This document shows positions 24,756-32,812 of a stretch of DNA of 37,454 nt, in pieces; the first letter of the stretch is position 1; each line of letters starts with the position of its first letter. Below the pieces are notes generated by a model. It saw only the letters and a list, made by a program, of their open reading frames with translations, searched no databases and was not told the origin of the DNA. The stretch is from assembly GCA_003221825.1 (NCBI GenBank), contig QHUE01000091.1:1-37454 (forward strand). Direction: 5' to 3'. Position numbers and translations under genes: made by a program. Origin of the DNA: Gemmatimonadota bacterium (GTDB lineage: Bacteria > Gemmatimonadota > Gemmatimonadetes > Gemmatimonadales > GWC2-71-9).

Positions 24756-25480
24756 GGCGCGACGCACCTCCCCCCCTGCCACACGATGCATGGGCTTACT
24801 TCTTTGATCTCGACGGGACGTTGCTCGACTTCACGGATCCGCCAGGTGCCGTCCGTATCGACGACGCGTTGCGCGCGCAGATCGCCCGCCTCCACGACAG
24901 GACGGGAGGCGCCGTGGCATTGATCAGTGGCCGCGCGCTCGCCGACATCGATGACCTGCTCGACGGCGTCCGTCTCCCGGTGGCGGGCCAGCACGGCACC
25001 GAGCGGCGCGACGCCCGCGGCCGCGTCTCGCATCACGACTTTCCGCACGCGCGTCTGGACTGGGCACACGCGCGCCTGGCGGAGGCGATCGCCGGCCGGG
25101 CCGGATTGCTGCTCGAACACAAGGGACTGTCGCTCGCCCTCCATTACCGCCGCGCGCCGCGCCTCGGCGGGTACGCGCACCGACTCGTCGGATCGCTGGC
25201 GCCCACCCTCGGCGCCGAATTCTGCATCCAGCCCGGGAAGCGGATCGTCGAAGTGAAGCCCGCCGGGAAGGACAAGGGCGTCGCCTTGGTGGAGTTCATG
25301 GCCGAGGAGCCCTTTCGCGGGCGCACGCCGGTCTTCGTCGGAGACGACCTCACGGACGAGTACGGCTTCGAGGCCGTGAACCGCCTGAGCGGCCACTCGA
25401 TCAAAGTGGGGGCGGGCCGCACGGTCGCCCGCTGGCGCCTGCCGCACGTGCGCGCGGTGCGGGAGTGGCTGGCATCGTGA
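24752..25480 (+). CDS. otsB: Trehalose-6-phosphate phosphatase
   Basis: A 242-residue HAD-type phosphatase that converts trehalose-6-phosphate to trehalose. Motif I is FFDLDGTLLDF with both catalytic Asp residues, motif II LISGR, followed by GQHGTERR, the substrate-cap motif VEVKPAGKDKG with the conserved Lys, and motif IV FVGDDLTDEYGF. The start is GTG 24752 in a GTGA overlap with the otsA stop; no better start is near. It ends in a second GTGA overlap with the GH15 gene, so all three products should be made together. Confidence 0.93.
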   Translation: MRRDAPPPLPHDAWAYFFDLDGTLLDFTDPPGAVRIDDALRAQIARLHDRTGGAVALISGRALADIDDLLDGVRLPVAGQHGTERRDARGRVSHHDFPHARLDWAHARLAEAIAGRAGLLLEHKGLSLALHYRRAPRLGGYAHRLVGSLAPTLGAEFCIQPGKRIVEVKPAGKDKGVALVEFMAEEPFRGRTPVFVGDDLTDEYGFEAVNRLSGHSIKVGAGRTVARWRLPHVRAVREWLAS

Positions 25481-27273
25481 CCTCTCTCGACCTTGCCCTC
25501 ATCGGCAACGGGACCATCGGCGCCCTCGTCGATCCCGAGGGCGAGATCACCTGGGCCTGCTTCCCCCGCTTCGACGGCGATCCGATGTTCTGCTCGCTGC
25601 TCAAGCCGCGGACGGAGGGGGCACAGCGCGACGACATCGGCTTCTTCACGATCGAGCTGCTCGACCGCGTCACGACCGAGCAGCACTACCTGCACAACAC
25701 CCCGGTCCTCATCACGCGCATGACGGACTCCGCCGGCGCAGCGATCGAGATCAGCGATTTCGCGCCGCGCTTCGAGCACCACGGCCGGATCTTCTGCCCG
25801 ATGATGCTGGTGCGGCGCGTCCGGCGCATCGCGGGGCACCCGCGCATTCGCGTGCGCGCGCGGCCGGCGCAGAACTACGGCCAGCCGCTCTCCGCCACGA
25901 CCTCGGGCAGCAATCACATCCGCTACGTCGGGACCGGACTCGTCCTGCGGCTGACGAGCGACGCGCCCATCACGTCGATCCTCGAGGAGAACCCCTTGTT
26001 CCTCGACGACGCCGTGACTCTGGTGCTCGGGCCGGACGAAACGCTGCAGGACAGCGCCGACGACGTGGGTACGCGCTTTCTGGCCGAGACCACGGCGTAT
26101 TGGCGCGACTGGGTGCGCTCGCTCGCCATTCCGTTCGAGTGGCAGGACGCGGTGATCCGCGCCGCGATCACGCTGAAGCTCAACGTCTTCGAGGACACGG
26201 GCGCGATCATCGCCGCCGTCACGACGTCGATTCCCGAAGCGGCGGACAGCAGCCGCAACTGGGACTACCGCTTCTGCTGGCTGCGGGACGCGTACTTCGT
26301 CGTGAATGCCTTGAACCGCCTCGGCGCGACGCAGACGATGGAGCGGTACCTGGGCTTCATCCGCAACGTCGTCGCCGACGGCGCGGACCGGCGGCTCGAT
26401 CCGGTGTACACCGTCACGGGTCACCGGCTGCCGCCGGAACGGGTGGTGGAGTCGCTGGCGGGCTACCGCGGCATCGGGCCGGTGCGCGTGGGCAACCAGG
26501 CGGCGGAGCAATCGCAGCACGACGTGTACGGCTCGTCCATTCTCGCGGCCACGCACGTGTTCTACGACCGGCGGCTGATCCGGCAGGGCGATGAGTCGCT
26601 GTTCCGCCGGCTGGAGCCGCTGGGAGAGCGCGCGTTCCGCTCCTTCGATCAGCCGGATGCAGGGTTGTGGGAGCTGCGGGGCAGCACACGCGTGCACACG
26701 TTCTCCGCCGTGATGTGCTGGGTGGGGTGCGAGCGGTTGGGCCGCATCGCCAAGCAGCTCGGCCTCGAGGACCGCGCCAGCTACTGGTGCCAGCGCGCCC
26801 GCGAGCTGCACGAGGAGATTTCGCGCCGCGCGTGGAACGAGAAGCTGGGCACGTTCGTCGCCACGTTCGACGGCGATACCCTCGATGCCAGCCTGCTGCA
26901 GCTGAACGAGCTGTTCTTCGTCGCGGACGACGATCCGCGTTTTGTCGCGACGGTGCGCGCCATCGGGAAGCAGCTGAAACGGGGCGACTTCGTGTTCCGC
27001 TACACGACCCCCGACGATTTCGGCACGCCGGCGAACGCATTTCTGGTGTGCACGTTCTGGTACATCAACGCGCTGGCGTCGATCGGCGAGCGCGATGAGG
27101 CGCGCCGCATGTTCGAATACGTGCTGGCCTGTCGCAACCGCCACGGCCTGCTCGCCGAGCACATCGATCCCAAGACACGGGAGCAGTGGGGCAACTTCGT
27201 GCAGACTTACAGTATGGTGGGACTGATAAGCTCAGCGATTCGGTTGTCGCAACGGTGGGATCAAGCCTTCTAA
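25477..27273 (+). CDS. GH15-family glucoamylase/trehalase-like glycoside hydrolase
   Basis: A 598-residue cytoplasmic GH15 protein (no signal peptide). The N-terminal beta-sandwich starts LALIGNGTIGALVDPEG, and the (alpha/alpha)6 barrel has SSRNWDYRFCWLRDAYF near residue 260, the catalytic-region LWELRG near 398 and EHIDPKTREQWGNF near 561 with the second acid. Cytoplasmic GH15 enzymes of this shape are known in actinobacteria as trehalases, but others act on malto-oligosaccharides. Start GTG 25477 overlaps the otsB stop (GTGA); GTG 25465 is four codons upstream in frame. Its presence beside otsAB suggests control of the trehalose pool or supply of glucose. The TAA stop runs into an A-tract and palindromic element A. 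Confidence 0.9.
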   Translation: MTSLDLALIGNGTIGALVDPEGEITWACFPRFDGDPMFCSLLKPRTEGAQRDDIGFFTIELLDRVTTEQHYLHNTPVLITRMTDSAGAAIEISDFAPRFEHHGRIFCPMMLVRRVRRIAGHPRIRVRARPAQNYGQPLSATTSGSNHIRYVGTGLVLRLTSDAPITSILEENPLFLDDAVTLVLGPDETLQDSADDVGTRFLAETTAYWRDWVRSLAIPFEWQDAVIRAAITLKLNVFEDTGAIIAAVTTSIPEAADSSRNWDYRFCWLRDAYFVVNALNRLGATQTMERYLGFIRNVVADGADRRLDPVYTVTGHRLPPERVVESLAGYRGIGPVRVGNQAAEQSQHDVYGSSILAATHVFYDRRLIRQGDESLFRRLEPLGERAFRSFDQPDAGLWELRGSTRVHTFSAVMCWVGCERLGRIAKQLGLEDRASYWCQRARELHEEISRRAWNEKLGTFVATFDGDTLDASLLQLNELFFVADDDPRFVATVRAIGKQLKRGDFVFRYTTPDDFGTPANAFLVCTFWYINALASIGERDEARRMFEYVLACRNRHGLLAEHIDPKTREQWGNFVQTYSMVGLISSAIRLSQRWDQAF

Positions 27274-27275
27274 AA

Positions 27276-27417
27276 AAAGCGGGGACATGCAAAAGCTAGT
27301 CCACAGACGCACCGCGGGCTTCAGGCAATGGTTAACGGGACCACCCTAGCAAGGATTGTCCCGTTGACTCAAGACGGTTCACCGCTGCTGCGTCTGTGGC
27401 CTAGTCGTTGCATGTCC
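27276..27417 (-). repeat. Palindromic repeat element A (inverted copy of element B)
   Basis: An imperfect palindrome of about 135 bp bounded by GGACATGCAA (27283) and TTGCATGTCC (27417). Arms also pair through CCACAGACGCA/TGCGTCTGTGG and TTAACGGGAC/GTCCCGTTGA. Its left 24 bases (27276-27299) are the exact reverse complement of 29083-29106 in element B; its right 18 bases (27400-27417) match 28976-28993 in inverted orientation with one mismatch. Inner blocks such as GTCTTGAG and CAACGGGA are also shared. On the minus strand it ends CCCCGC plus seven T. The right end supplies the last codons and the TAG stop of treA. Confidence 0.85.
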
Positions 27418-28981
27418 TAGCCTGTGAGGGCTGTGCACACAACGCGAGCGCAACTCCATTCGTCCAGCCAAATCCATCCTGCGTCGGGTACTCTCCTCCG
27501 CCTGCTTTCTTGTTCGTGTTGACGACGTCGTACTTCTCCATCATCCTCCCTGTCGCGCTGTAGGTGCGCTGAATCAGCGCGAGCCAGCGGCTCGCGGCTT
27601 TATCGGCCAGGTCGGCGCGGCCGTAGCGCCGCACTCCTTCGATCGCGAGCCACTCGAGTGGCGGCCAGCCGTTGGGCGCGTCCCACTGCTGTCCGGTGGG
27701 GATCTTCGTGGTCACGAAGCCCCCGGGACCGAGGAATTCCTGCTCGAGACGGAGCGCCACGTGCCGTCCCTGATCGGGCGTGGCGATCCCGAAATAAAGC
27801 GGTGCAGCGGCGGCGAGTGTCAGCCGGTCCCGCACCGCCTCTCCCGTGCGCCAGCGGCGGTCGTAGAAAAAGCCGTTCTCGTACATCGACAGGATCGCCT
27901 GCCGCCGCTGCTCCGCTTTCTGATTGAAGCGACGTGCGACCTCGGCATCACCGCCCGCATGCCGGAAAGCTCGCAGTGCGGCGATCGTGCGCTCGGCGTG
28001 GTACAGGAGACTGTTGAGGTCGACGGGAATCAGCTGTGTCGTCTCGAGCGTCCGCAAATCCTTGGGATCGCGCATCCAGCGGCTCGAGAAATCCCAGCCG
28101 CTTTCCGCCGTCGCCCGTGCCTCGCGATAGAAACTCGCGCGCAGTGACTCGGGCAGAGTCTCCCCGATCTCGACGTCGGGCCGGTACGATTCGGGCCGTG
28201 GCTCCGCGAGGTCGTCCCAGTAGCGATTCAGGATGACACCGTCCGGCATCCGCACGACCCGCCGATAGAACTCGCCCGGTTTCAGTCGATCGGCGCCGTC
28301 CATCCAGAACGCGTACTCTGTTTCGAGTGCGTCGAGATAGGGCAATGCTTGCGACGTGTCGGCCGCCGTCGCGTACAGGCTCACCATCGCGGCGAAGTAA
28401 GGCGGCTGGCTCCGGCTCAGATAGTAGGTGCGATTGCCGTTCGGGATGTGCCCGACCGTCGTGATCAGGTGCGCGAAGTTGTCCAGCATGTTCTTCACGA
28501 GGTCGGTGCGCCCGCTCTGCACCAGGCCGAGCATCGTGAAGTAGGAGTCCCAGTAATAGATCTCGCGGAAGCGGCCGCCCGGAACGACGTACGGACGTGG
28601 AAGCGGGATGAGCGAGGAACGTGGATCGCTCGAGTCCGGAGATCTGGTGAGCACCGGCCAGAGCGCGTTGATGTGCGTCACCATGCTTTGCGTCGCGACG
28701 CTGTGGTAGCCGTTTCCGGCCGGCTGCGGCAGGATGAAGTTCTGGTCCACAAACGCCCGCAGCACGAAGCCCGGCATGCGGCGTGCGGAATCGTAGCGCG
28801 CCTCGATCGTCGCCGGCGCGGATCGAGGACGCGCGTCGACGAACTCCTTGGAGTCGGGGAAGATTCCAGAGAGCTGGACGTCTGAGAACAACGAGCCGAT
28901 GTCGTGCGCGGGATCGTACGACGGTCGGACGGTCGGACGGCCCGTCGGGCGGCATGCGACGACAACGAAAAGCGCGGACAT
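27401..28981 (-). CDS. treA: Periplasmic trehalase (GH37)
   Basis: A 526-residue GH37 trehalase that splits trehalose to two glucoses. Both family signatures are present: PGGRFREIYYWDSYF at about residue 132 and QWDAPNGWPP at about 430; SDVQLSGIFPDSKEFVDA is the usual N-terminal block. ATG 28981 lies inside the left end of element B and gives an unusually short lipoprotein signal (MSALFVVVAC). The frame also stays open through the whole element to ATG 29095, which would add RLRVRR before the hydrophobic stretch and make a more normal signal. The final five residues and stop come from element A. Probably lipid-anchored in the periplasm. Confidence 0.92.
   Translation of the reverse strand: MSALFVVVACRPTGRPTVRPSYDPAHDIGSLFSDVQLSGIFPDSKEFVDARPRSAPATIEARYDSARRMPGFVLRAFVDQNFILPQPAGNGYHSVATQSMVTHINALWPVLTRSPDSSDPRSSLIPLPRPYVVPGGRFREIYYWDSYFTMLGLVQSGRTDLVKNMLDNFAHLITTVGHIPNGNRTYYLSRSQPPYFAAMVSLYATAADTSQALPYLDALETEYAFWMDGADRLKPGEFYRRVVRMPDGVILNRYWDDLAEPRPESYRPDVEIGETLPESLRASFYREARATAESGWDFSSRWMRDPKDLRTLETTQLIPVDLNSLLYHAERTIAALRAFRHAGGDAEVARRFNQKAEQRRQAILSMYENGFFYDRRWRTGEAVRDRLTLAAAAPLYFGIATPDQGRHVALRLEQEFLGPGGFVTTKIPTGQQWDAPNGWPPLEWLAIEGVRRYGRADLADKAASRWLALIQRTYSATGRMMEKYDVVNTNKKAGGGEYPTQDGFGWTNGVALALCAQPSQARTCND
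28921..28950. repeat. Short GGTCGGAC tandem repeat near the treA 5' end
   Basis: Eight-base units GGTCGGAC occur at 28923-28930 and 28931-28938, followed by a partial unit and a GCCCGTCGGGC palindrome. They encode the Arg/Pro/Thr-rich linker just after the lipobox cysteine. Similar GACCG-rich repeats occur at 32380-32475. Confidence 0.55.
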
Positions 28982-29106
28982 GCAAAGACTAGGTGCGTAG
29001 ACGCAGCGGCGGACGCGCAGTCTTGAGGCAACGGGATAATCCCGCAACCTCAAGACCGTTGCCCGCCGTGCGTCTGCTGCGTCTAGCTTTTGCATGTCCC
29101 CGCTTT
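28968..29106 (+). repeat. Palindromic repeat element B (inverted copy of element A)
   Basis: A near-perfect palindrome bounded by GGACATGCAA (28976-28985) and TTGCATGTCC (29090-29099). Outward on both sides the similarity extends to AAAGCGsGG. The centre is a perfect hairpin, GTCTTGAGG (29020-29028) pairing with CCTCAAGAC (29048-29056). TAGACGCAGC and GCTGCGTCTA form further arm pairing. The + strand ends CCCCGCTTTGTTT. Both termini contain ATG in the treA direction. It fills the entire space between treA and the downstream stop at 29112. It has the size and symmetry of a MITE or REPIN; no transposase is nearby. Confidence 0.85.
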
Positions 29107-29111
29107 GTTTG

Positions 29112-32100
29112 TTAGGCAAACACGATCCACAGCACACCAAGCAGGGCCACGAGCAGCACGGAGAGCCCAACCTCGAACTTCCGTTGGCCGGCCGTCTCGC
29201 CCTCTTCCGACTTGCCGTAGGTGAGTCCTTCAGTCTTCTCGCGAGGCGGCGGCGGCGTCATCATGCTCACGATGAAAAGCACAAAGGTGCAGATCACGAA
29301 CAGCAAGACCGCGTAGTGAAGGAAGTTGATTGTGGCAATCCAATGCCACGGCGTGCCGGGCGTGAGACCACCGCCCGACGCTTTGTTCGTGAGCTCGAGA
29401 ATGAGGCGCAACAGACCGAGCACGAGCCCCGTCAGCAGCGAGGCAATCGCGCCGGCGCCGTTCAGCCGGCGGTAAAACAGGCCAAGCAGGAAGCAGGCCG
29501 CGATCGGCGGGGCGATATAGGCCTGAACACTCTGCAGGTAGATGTAAATCTGCGACGAGACGTACTTCATGAACGGAATCCACGCCAAGCCCAGAAACAC
29601 CATGACACCTGCGGAAATGCGGCCCACTTGCACGAGCTGCCCCTCGGTGGCTGCGGGGCGCATTTTTCGATAGACATCCCACGTCAGCAACGTGGAGCAC
29701 GCGTTGAAGGCGGAGGCCAGGGAGCTCATCAGCGCCGCGAGCATCCCTGCTAGCACCAGACCCTTGATCCCCGCCGGTAAAAGCCGCGTCACCAGCGTGG
29801 GGTAGGCGGAATCGGGATTGTTGCGTATTTCCGGGAACAGTGCCAGAGCCACGATGCCGGGCAACACGAAAATGAAGACGGGAAGAATCTTCAAATATCC
29901 GGCGAAGATCGTTCCGGTGCGCGCCTCTTTGATATTCTTCGCGGCGAGCACGCGCTGCACGATGTGCTGATCGGTACACCAGTACCAGATGCCCAGGATC
30001 GGCGCGCCGAAGATGATACCGGTCCACGGGAAGTCCGGGTGGCTGGACGGCTTCCACATCGAGAAGAATCCGGCCGGCACCGTTGCCTGGAGTGCCGAGA
30101 TGCCGCCCACGCGCGAGAGCCCGATGGCCATGAGGGTAATCGAGCCGAGAATCAGCACGATGGCCTGGAGCACCTCCGTGTAGACCACGGCGCGCAGTCC
30201 GCCGAAGATCGTATACAGGCCGGTGACGACGATGAGGACGATGGCCGCGGTGTAGAAATTCCACCCCGTGACCGCACGAATCACGACGCCGCCCGCATAC
30301 AGCGTCACGCTGATCTTCGTCAACACGTAGCCGATGACCGAGACCCAAGTGAAATACGTCCGCGCTGCGGAGTTGTACCGCTTCTCCAGAAACTCCGGCA
30401 TCGTATAGACGCCGCTCTTCAGGTAATACGGCACGAAGAGCCAGCCGAGCAGCATCAGAATGAGACAGGCGAGCCACTCGAAGTGGCCGACCGCGAGCCC
30501 GCTCCCCGCACCGGTGCCCGCCAACCCGACCAGGTGCTCGCTGCCGATGTTGGAGGCGAACAGGCTGGCGCCGACGGCGAACCACGCGACGGTGAGCGTC
30601 CACAACTGGACGTCTGAGCTCGAGCCGTAGCGCACCGCGCGCAGGGCTCCTCCTTCGAACTTGTAACTCCACAACTCCGCGTACTGCAATCCGGAGCGGT
30701 CGACCACGCCCCGGACGGAATCCACAGCGCCGGGGCGGTTGCGCGTCGCGAGCGCCGCGAGCAGCACATTCACTTCGCGGCCCCACACGACGCGCGGGGA
30801 ATGATACAGATCGCGCTCGAACATGTCCCACACTTTGGGCGTGGCGTAGGCGTCGTTGGCAACCGCCAGTCCCACGCCGTCGATGAAGAGCCCGACAGGA
30901 TACGGAAGCAGGAACGGGCGGAGTAACTCAGCCTCGCGTGCCGAGTCCTGGTGCTCGAGCAGCAGCCACATCGCCGGATCGGTGCTCATCACCGGGATCG
31001 GCTGCCCCGCGCTGTCGAGCGACACGGCCGGGAAACGCAGCGTGTCGGCCGGAAAGCCGCCGCCTGCGAGCACAGAATCCCAATGCGCGCGCTCCGGCTC
31101 GGGCAACGCGGCGAGCTTGGCGCGTACGCGCGTCTCGACCTCGGCGGGCGCGAGCGCGACCATGAAGTGGCGCCCGGTCCCGCGCCACACCTCCGCCGCG
31201 CGCGCGATCTCGGCGGCGCGATCGATCCCGGGCTCGCCCATCGCCCGCAGCGCGCTGTCGATCGTGCCGATGGCACGGAGCGCCGCGGGCACCCACACCA
31301 CGTTCACATCGAATGCGAGGCACCCGCCCGCGTAGCCGACCCGGCTGTCCCGCCAGCTCCCCGGATGGCACCAGCCATCCGCGTCGCGCTTGAAGCTCAC
31401 GAGGTTCGTCGCCACCGGCGCGCGGGCGTAGGGCGCCGCGCGCCGGGCGACGAACGCGAGATTCTTGCGGAGCGCCGCGCCCCAGCGCCGCACGAATGCG
31501 CGCTTGCGCGCGTCGGCCACGCCGGCAGCGGCGAAGTAATGGCCCGCGACGACCGGCAGCTGGAAGTCGTCGTCCACCATCCAGTAGTTCTCGCGCGTCG
31601 CCTGGAGATTGCCGAGCAGCGCGCGGTTGCCCGTCCTGAGAAACTCGGCGCCGTTCTCGCGAATCGCCTGGCCGCCGAGCGCTTCCTCGTGGCTGACTTC
31701 GCCGCTGGGCGCGAGCTTGGCGAGCGCCGCGCCCATCACGAATTCCGGCATCGTATCGGACCAGACCGGCTCCATGAGCAGCGCGGTCATCAGCATGTCG
31801 CGGCCGAAGTACGTCGCATACGTCGGCAACCCCGCCATCAGCTTCTGGCGCGAGCTGAGCAGCTCGAACCCGCGGATCTCGCGCTCCACGCGCTGGGACT
31901 TGGCGGAATCGGCGAAGTGTCGGAATGCGGTGTTGAAGATCTGATCGCGATCGAGGGGATCGAGGGCCGGGCCGTCGGTGGCGAGTTCGACCAGCAGCTC
32001 GACCGGCTCGGCGCTGCGCGGCCGGACGGTCAGCACACGCCCGGAGAGCAGCGCGCGGGATCGCCTGGTGTCGCCGCTGAGCGTGAGCCACATGTGGTTC

Positions 32101-32720
32101 CGGGCATCGAGGCTCGGCTGATAGACCTGCGCCCGCCAGCGCGAGCCGCTGTGTGTCAGGGACAGCAGCGGAGCCAACCGGCTGGGATATGACCCGCCGA
32201 GCCGCTGGGCGAGCGCGGTGAACTCCGGCGGCACGAATGGCGGCGCGTTGATCGAATCGCTCACGCGTCCCGCGTATCCGAAATCGCGCTCGATGCGCAT
32301 CGAGCCCAAGAGGAACTGCCCGATCCGAGTTGACCGCCCGCCCTGCACCGTCAGCGAGTAGCGTAACCAGCGCCGAGCGCCCCGACCGTCGCGACCGCCG
32401 GTCGCACCCACCGTCGCTGACCCTGCCCCGAACGCGACCGCCGCGACCGCCGCAGTTGCTTCTTGACCGCCCCGACCGCCCGAATCTCGAACGGTGAAAC
32501 CGATACTTTCATTGAGCCCATCCGCCCACAGGTGCACCACGCGGCCTGTTTTCCCTTCGATGTAGATCTCGACTGAGTTGCCGCGGGAGTCGCGATACAA
32601 CCGGGCCGTGTAGCCCTCGTAGGCCGCGGGATCGTCGAGCCCGGGCGTCGGGAATTCGAGGACGGGTGGGGTGTCCCGCGCAGGTGCAGACTGCATCAGC
32701 AGCAGAAAGGCCAGAACCAT
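29112..32720 (-). CDS. Fusion of an (alpha/alpha)6 glycosidase-like domain to an SSS-family sodium/solute symporter
   Basis: A 1202-residue single frame. ATG 32720 gives a signal peptide (MVLAFLLLMQSAPA). An N-terminal beta-rich domain (about 20-270) is followed by a helical-barrel region with TYFGRDMLMTALLM, GEVSHEEALGG and DGWCHPGSWRD, typical of glycogen-debranching/GH63-like folds. At about residue 700, after GSSSDVQLWTLT, the sequence becomes a sodium:solute symporter: WFAVGASLFASNIGSEHLVG, GVYTMPEFLEKRYN and so on to the end, with about 13 helices. The symporter lacks its usual first helix and the xYFLAGR segment. Either a true transporter-hydrolase fusion or two genes joined by an in-frame deletion. 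It likely feeds sugar into the cell beside treA. Confidence 0.82.
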   Translation of the reverse strand: MVLAFLLLMQSAPARDTPPVLEFPTPGLDDPAAYEGYTARLYRDSRGNSVEIYIEGKTGRVVHLWADGLNESIGFTVRDSGGRGGQEATAAVAAVAFGAGSATVGATGGRDGRGARRWLRYSLTVQGGRSTRIGQFLLGSMRIERDFGYAGRVSDSINAPPFVPPEFTALAQRLGGSYPSRLAPLLSLTHSGSRWRAQVYQPSLDARNHMWLTLSGDTRRSRALLSGRVLTVRPRSAEPVELLVELATDGPALDPLDRDQIFNTAFRHFADSAKSQRVEREIRGFELLSSRQKLMAGLPTYATYFGRDMLMTALLMEPVWSDTMPEFVMGAALAKLAPSGEVSHEEALGGQAIRENGAEFLRTGNRALLGNLQATRENYWMVDDDFQLPVVAGHYFAAAGVADARKRAFVRRWGAALRKNLAFVARRAAPYARAPVATNLVSFKRDADGWCHPGSWRDSRVGYAGGCLAFDVNVVWVPAALRAIGTIDSALRAMGEPGIDRAAEIARAAEVWRGTGRHFMVALAPAEVETRVRAKLAALPEPERAHWDSVLAGGGFPADTLRFPAVSLDSAGQPIPVMSTDPAMWLLLEHQDSAREAELLRPFLLPYPVGLFIDGVGLAVANDAYATPKVWDMFERDLYHSPRVVWGREVNVLLAALATRNRPGAVDSVRGVVDRSGLQYAELWSYKFEGGALRAVRYGSSSDVQLWTLTVAWFAVGASLFASNIGSEHLVGLAGTGAGSGLAVGHFEWLACLILMLLGWLFVPYYLKSGVYTMPEFLEKRYNSAARTYFTWVSVIGYVLTKISVTLYAGGVVIRAVTGWNFYTAAIVLIVVTGLYTIFGGLRAVVYTEVLQAIVLILGSITLMAIGLSRVGGISALQATVPAGFFSMWKPSSHPDFPWTGIIFGAPILGIWYWCTDQHIVQRVLAAKNIKEARTGTIFAGYLKILPVFIFVLPGIVALALFPEIRNNPDSAYPTLVTRLLPAGIKGLVLAGMLAALMSSLASAFNACSTLLTWDVYRKMRPAATEGQLVQVGRISAGVMVFLGLAWIPFMKYVSSQIYIYLQSVQAYIAPPIAACFLLGLFYRRLNGAGAIASLLTGLVLGLLRLILELTNKASGGGLTPGTPWHWIATINFLHYAVLLFVICTFVLFIVSMMTPPPPREKTEGLTYGKSEEGETAGQRKFEVGLSVLLVALLGVLWIVFA
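32380..32475. repeat. GACCGYC-rich short repeat tract inside the fusion gene
   Basis: Repeated CGACCGTC and GCGACCGCC units, including two adjacent GCGACCGCC copies, span about 95 bp. They encode an Ala/Gly-rich stretch (AAVAAVAFGAGSATVGATGG) that interrupts the N-terminal beta domain between FTVRDS and RRWLRYSLTV. The insertion keeps the frame. The intergenic region at 32740-32750 has one more copy. Confidence 0.55.
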
Positions 32721-32812
32721 GGGCCTACATACTCCGCCCCCTGACCGCCCTTGACAAGGTCTCACGGGGGCGGCATTTCGGATGGCATAACTGTCTTCTT
32801 GAGGTCCACGCG
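32721..32812 (+). promoter_or_regulatory. Divergent promoter region between the symporter fusion and susC
   Basis: 92 bases separate the two divergent starts. On the + strand TTGACA (32751-32756) is a perfect -35, but no good -10 lies 16-19 bases on; a CATAAC box is 29 bases away. GAGG at 32801-32804 is the susC ribosome site, eight bases before ATG 32813. Shared control of the two operons is plausible. Confidence 0.35.

Noticed and set aside
25144..27162. A 672-codon open frame on the minus strand opposite otsB and GH15
   Set aside because: Composition is Arg/Ala/His-rich with no motif, while the + strand frames carry complete GH15 and OtsB motifs and GTGA coupling.
27283..29099. Integron attC sites flanking treA
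   Set aside because: The elements are palindromic and of suitable size, but the ends lack the attC core sequences (GTTRRRY/RYYYAAC) and the two copies are in opposite orientation; no integrase is present.
28873..30618. A 13-bp identity (CTGGACGTCTGAG) between treA and the glycosidase-symporter junction as a recombination site
   Set aside because: The shared bases encode SDVQL in both proteins and this fits the expected family sequence on each side, so chance or shared protein motif is enough to explain it.
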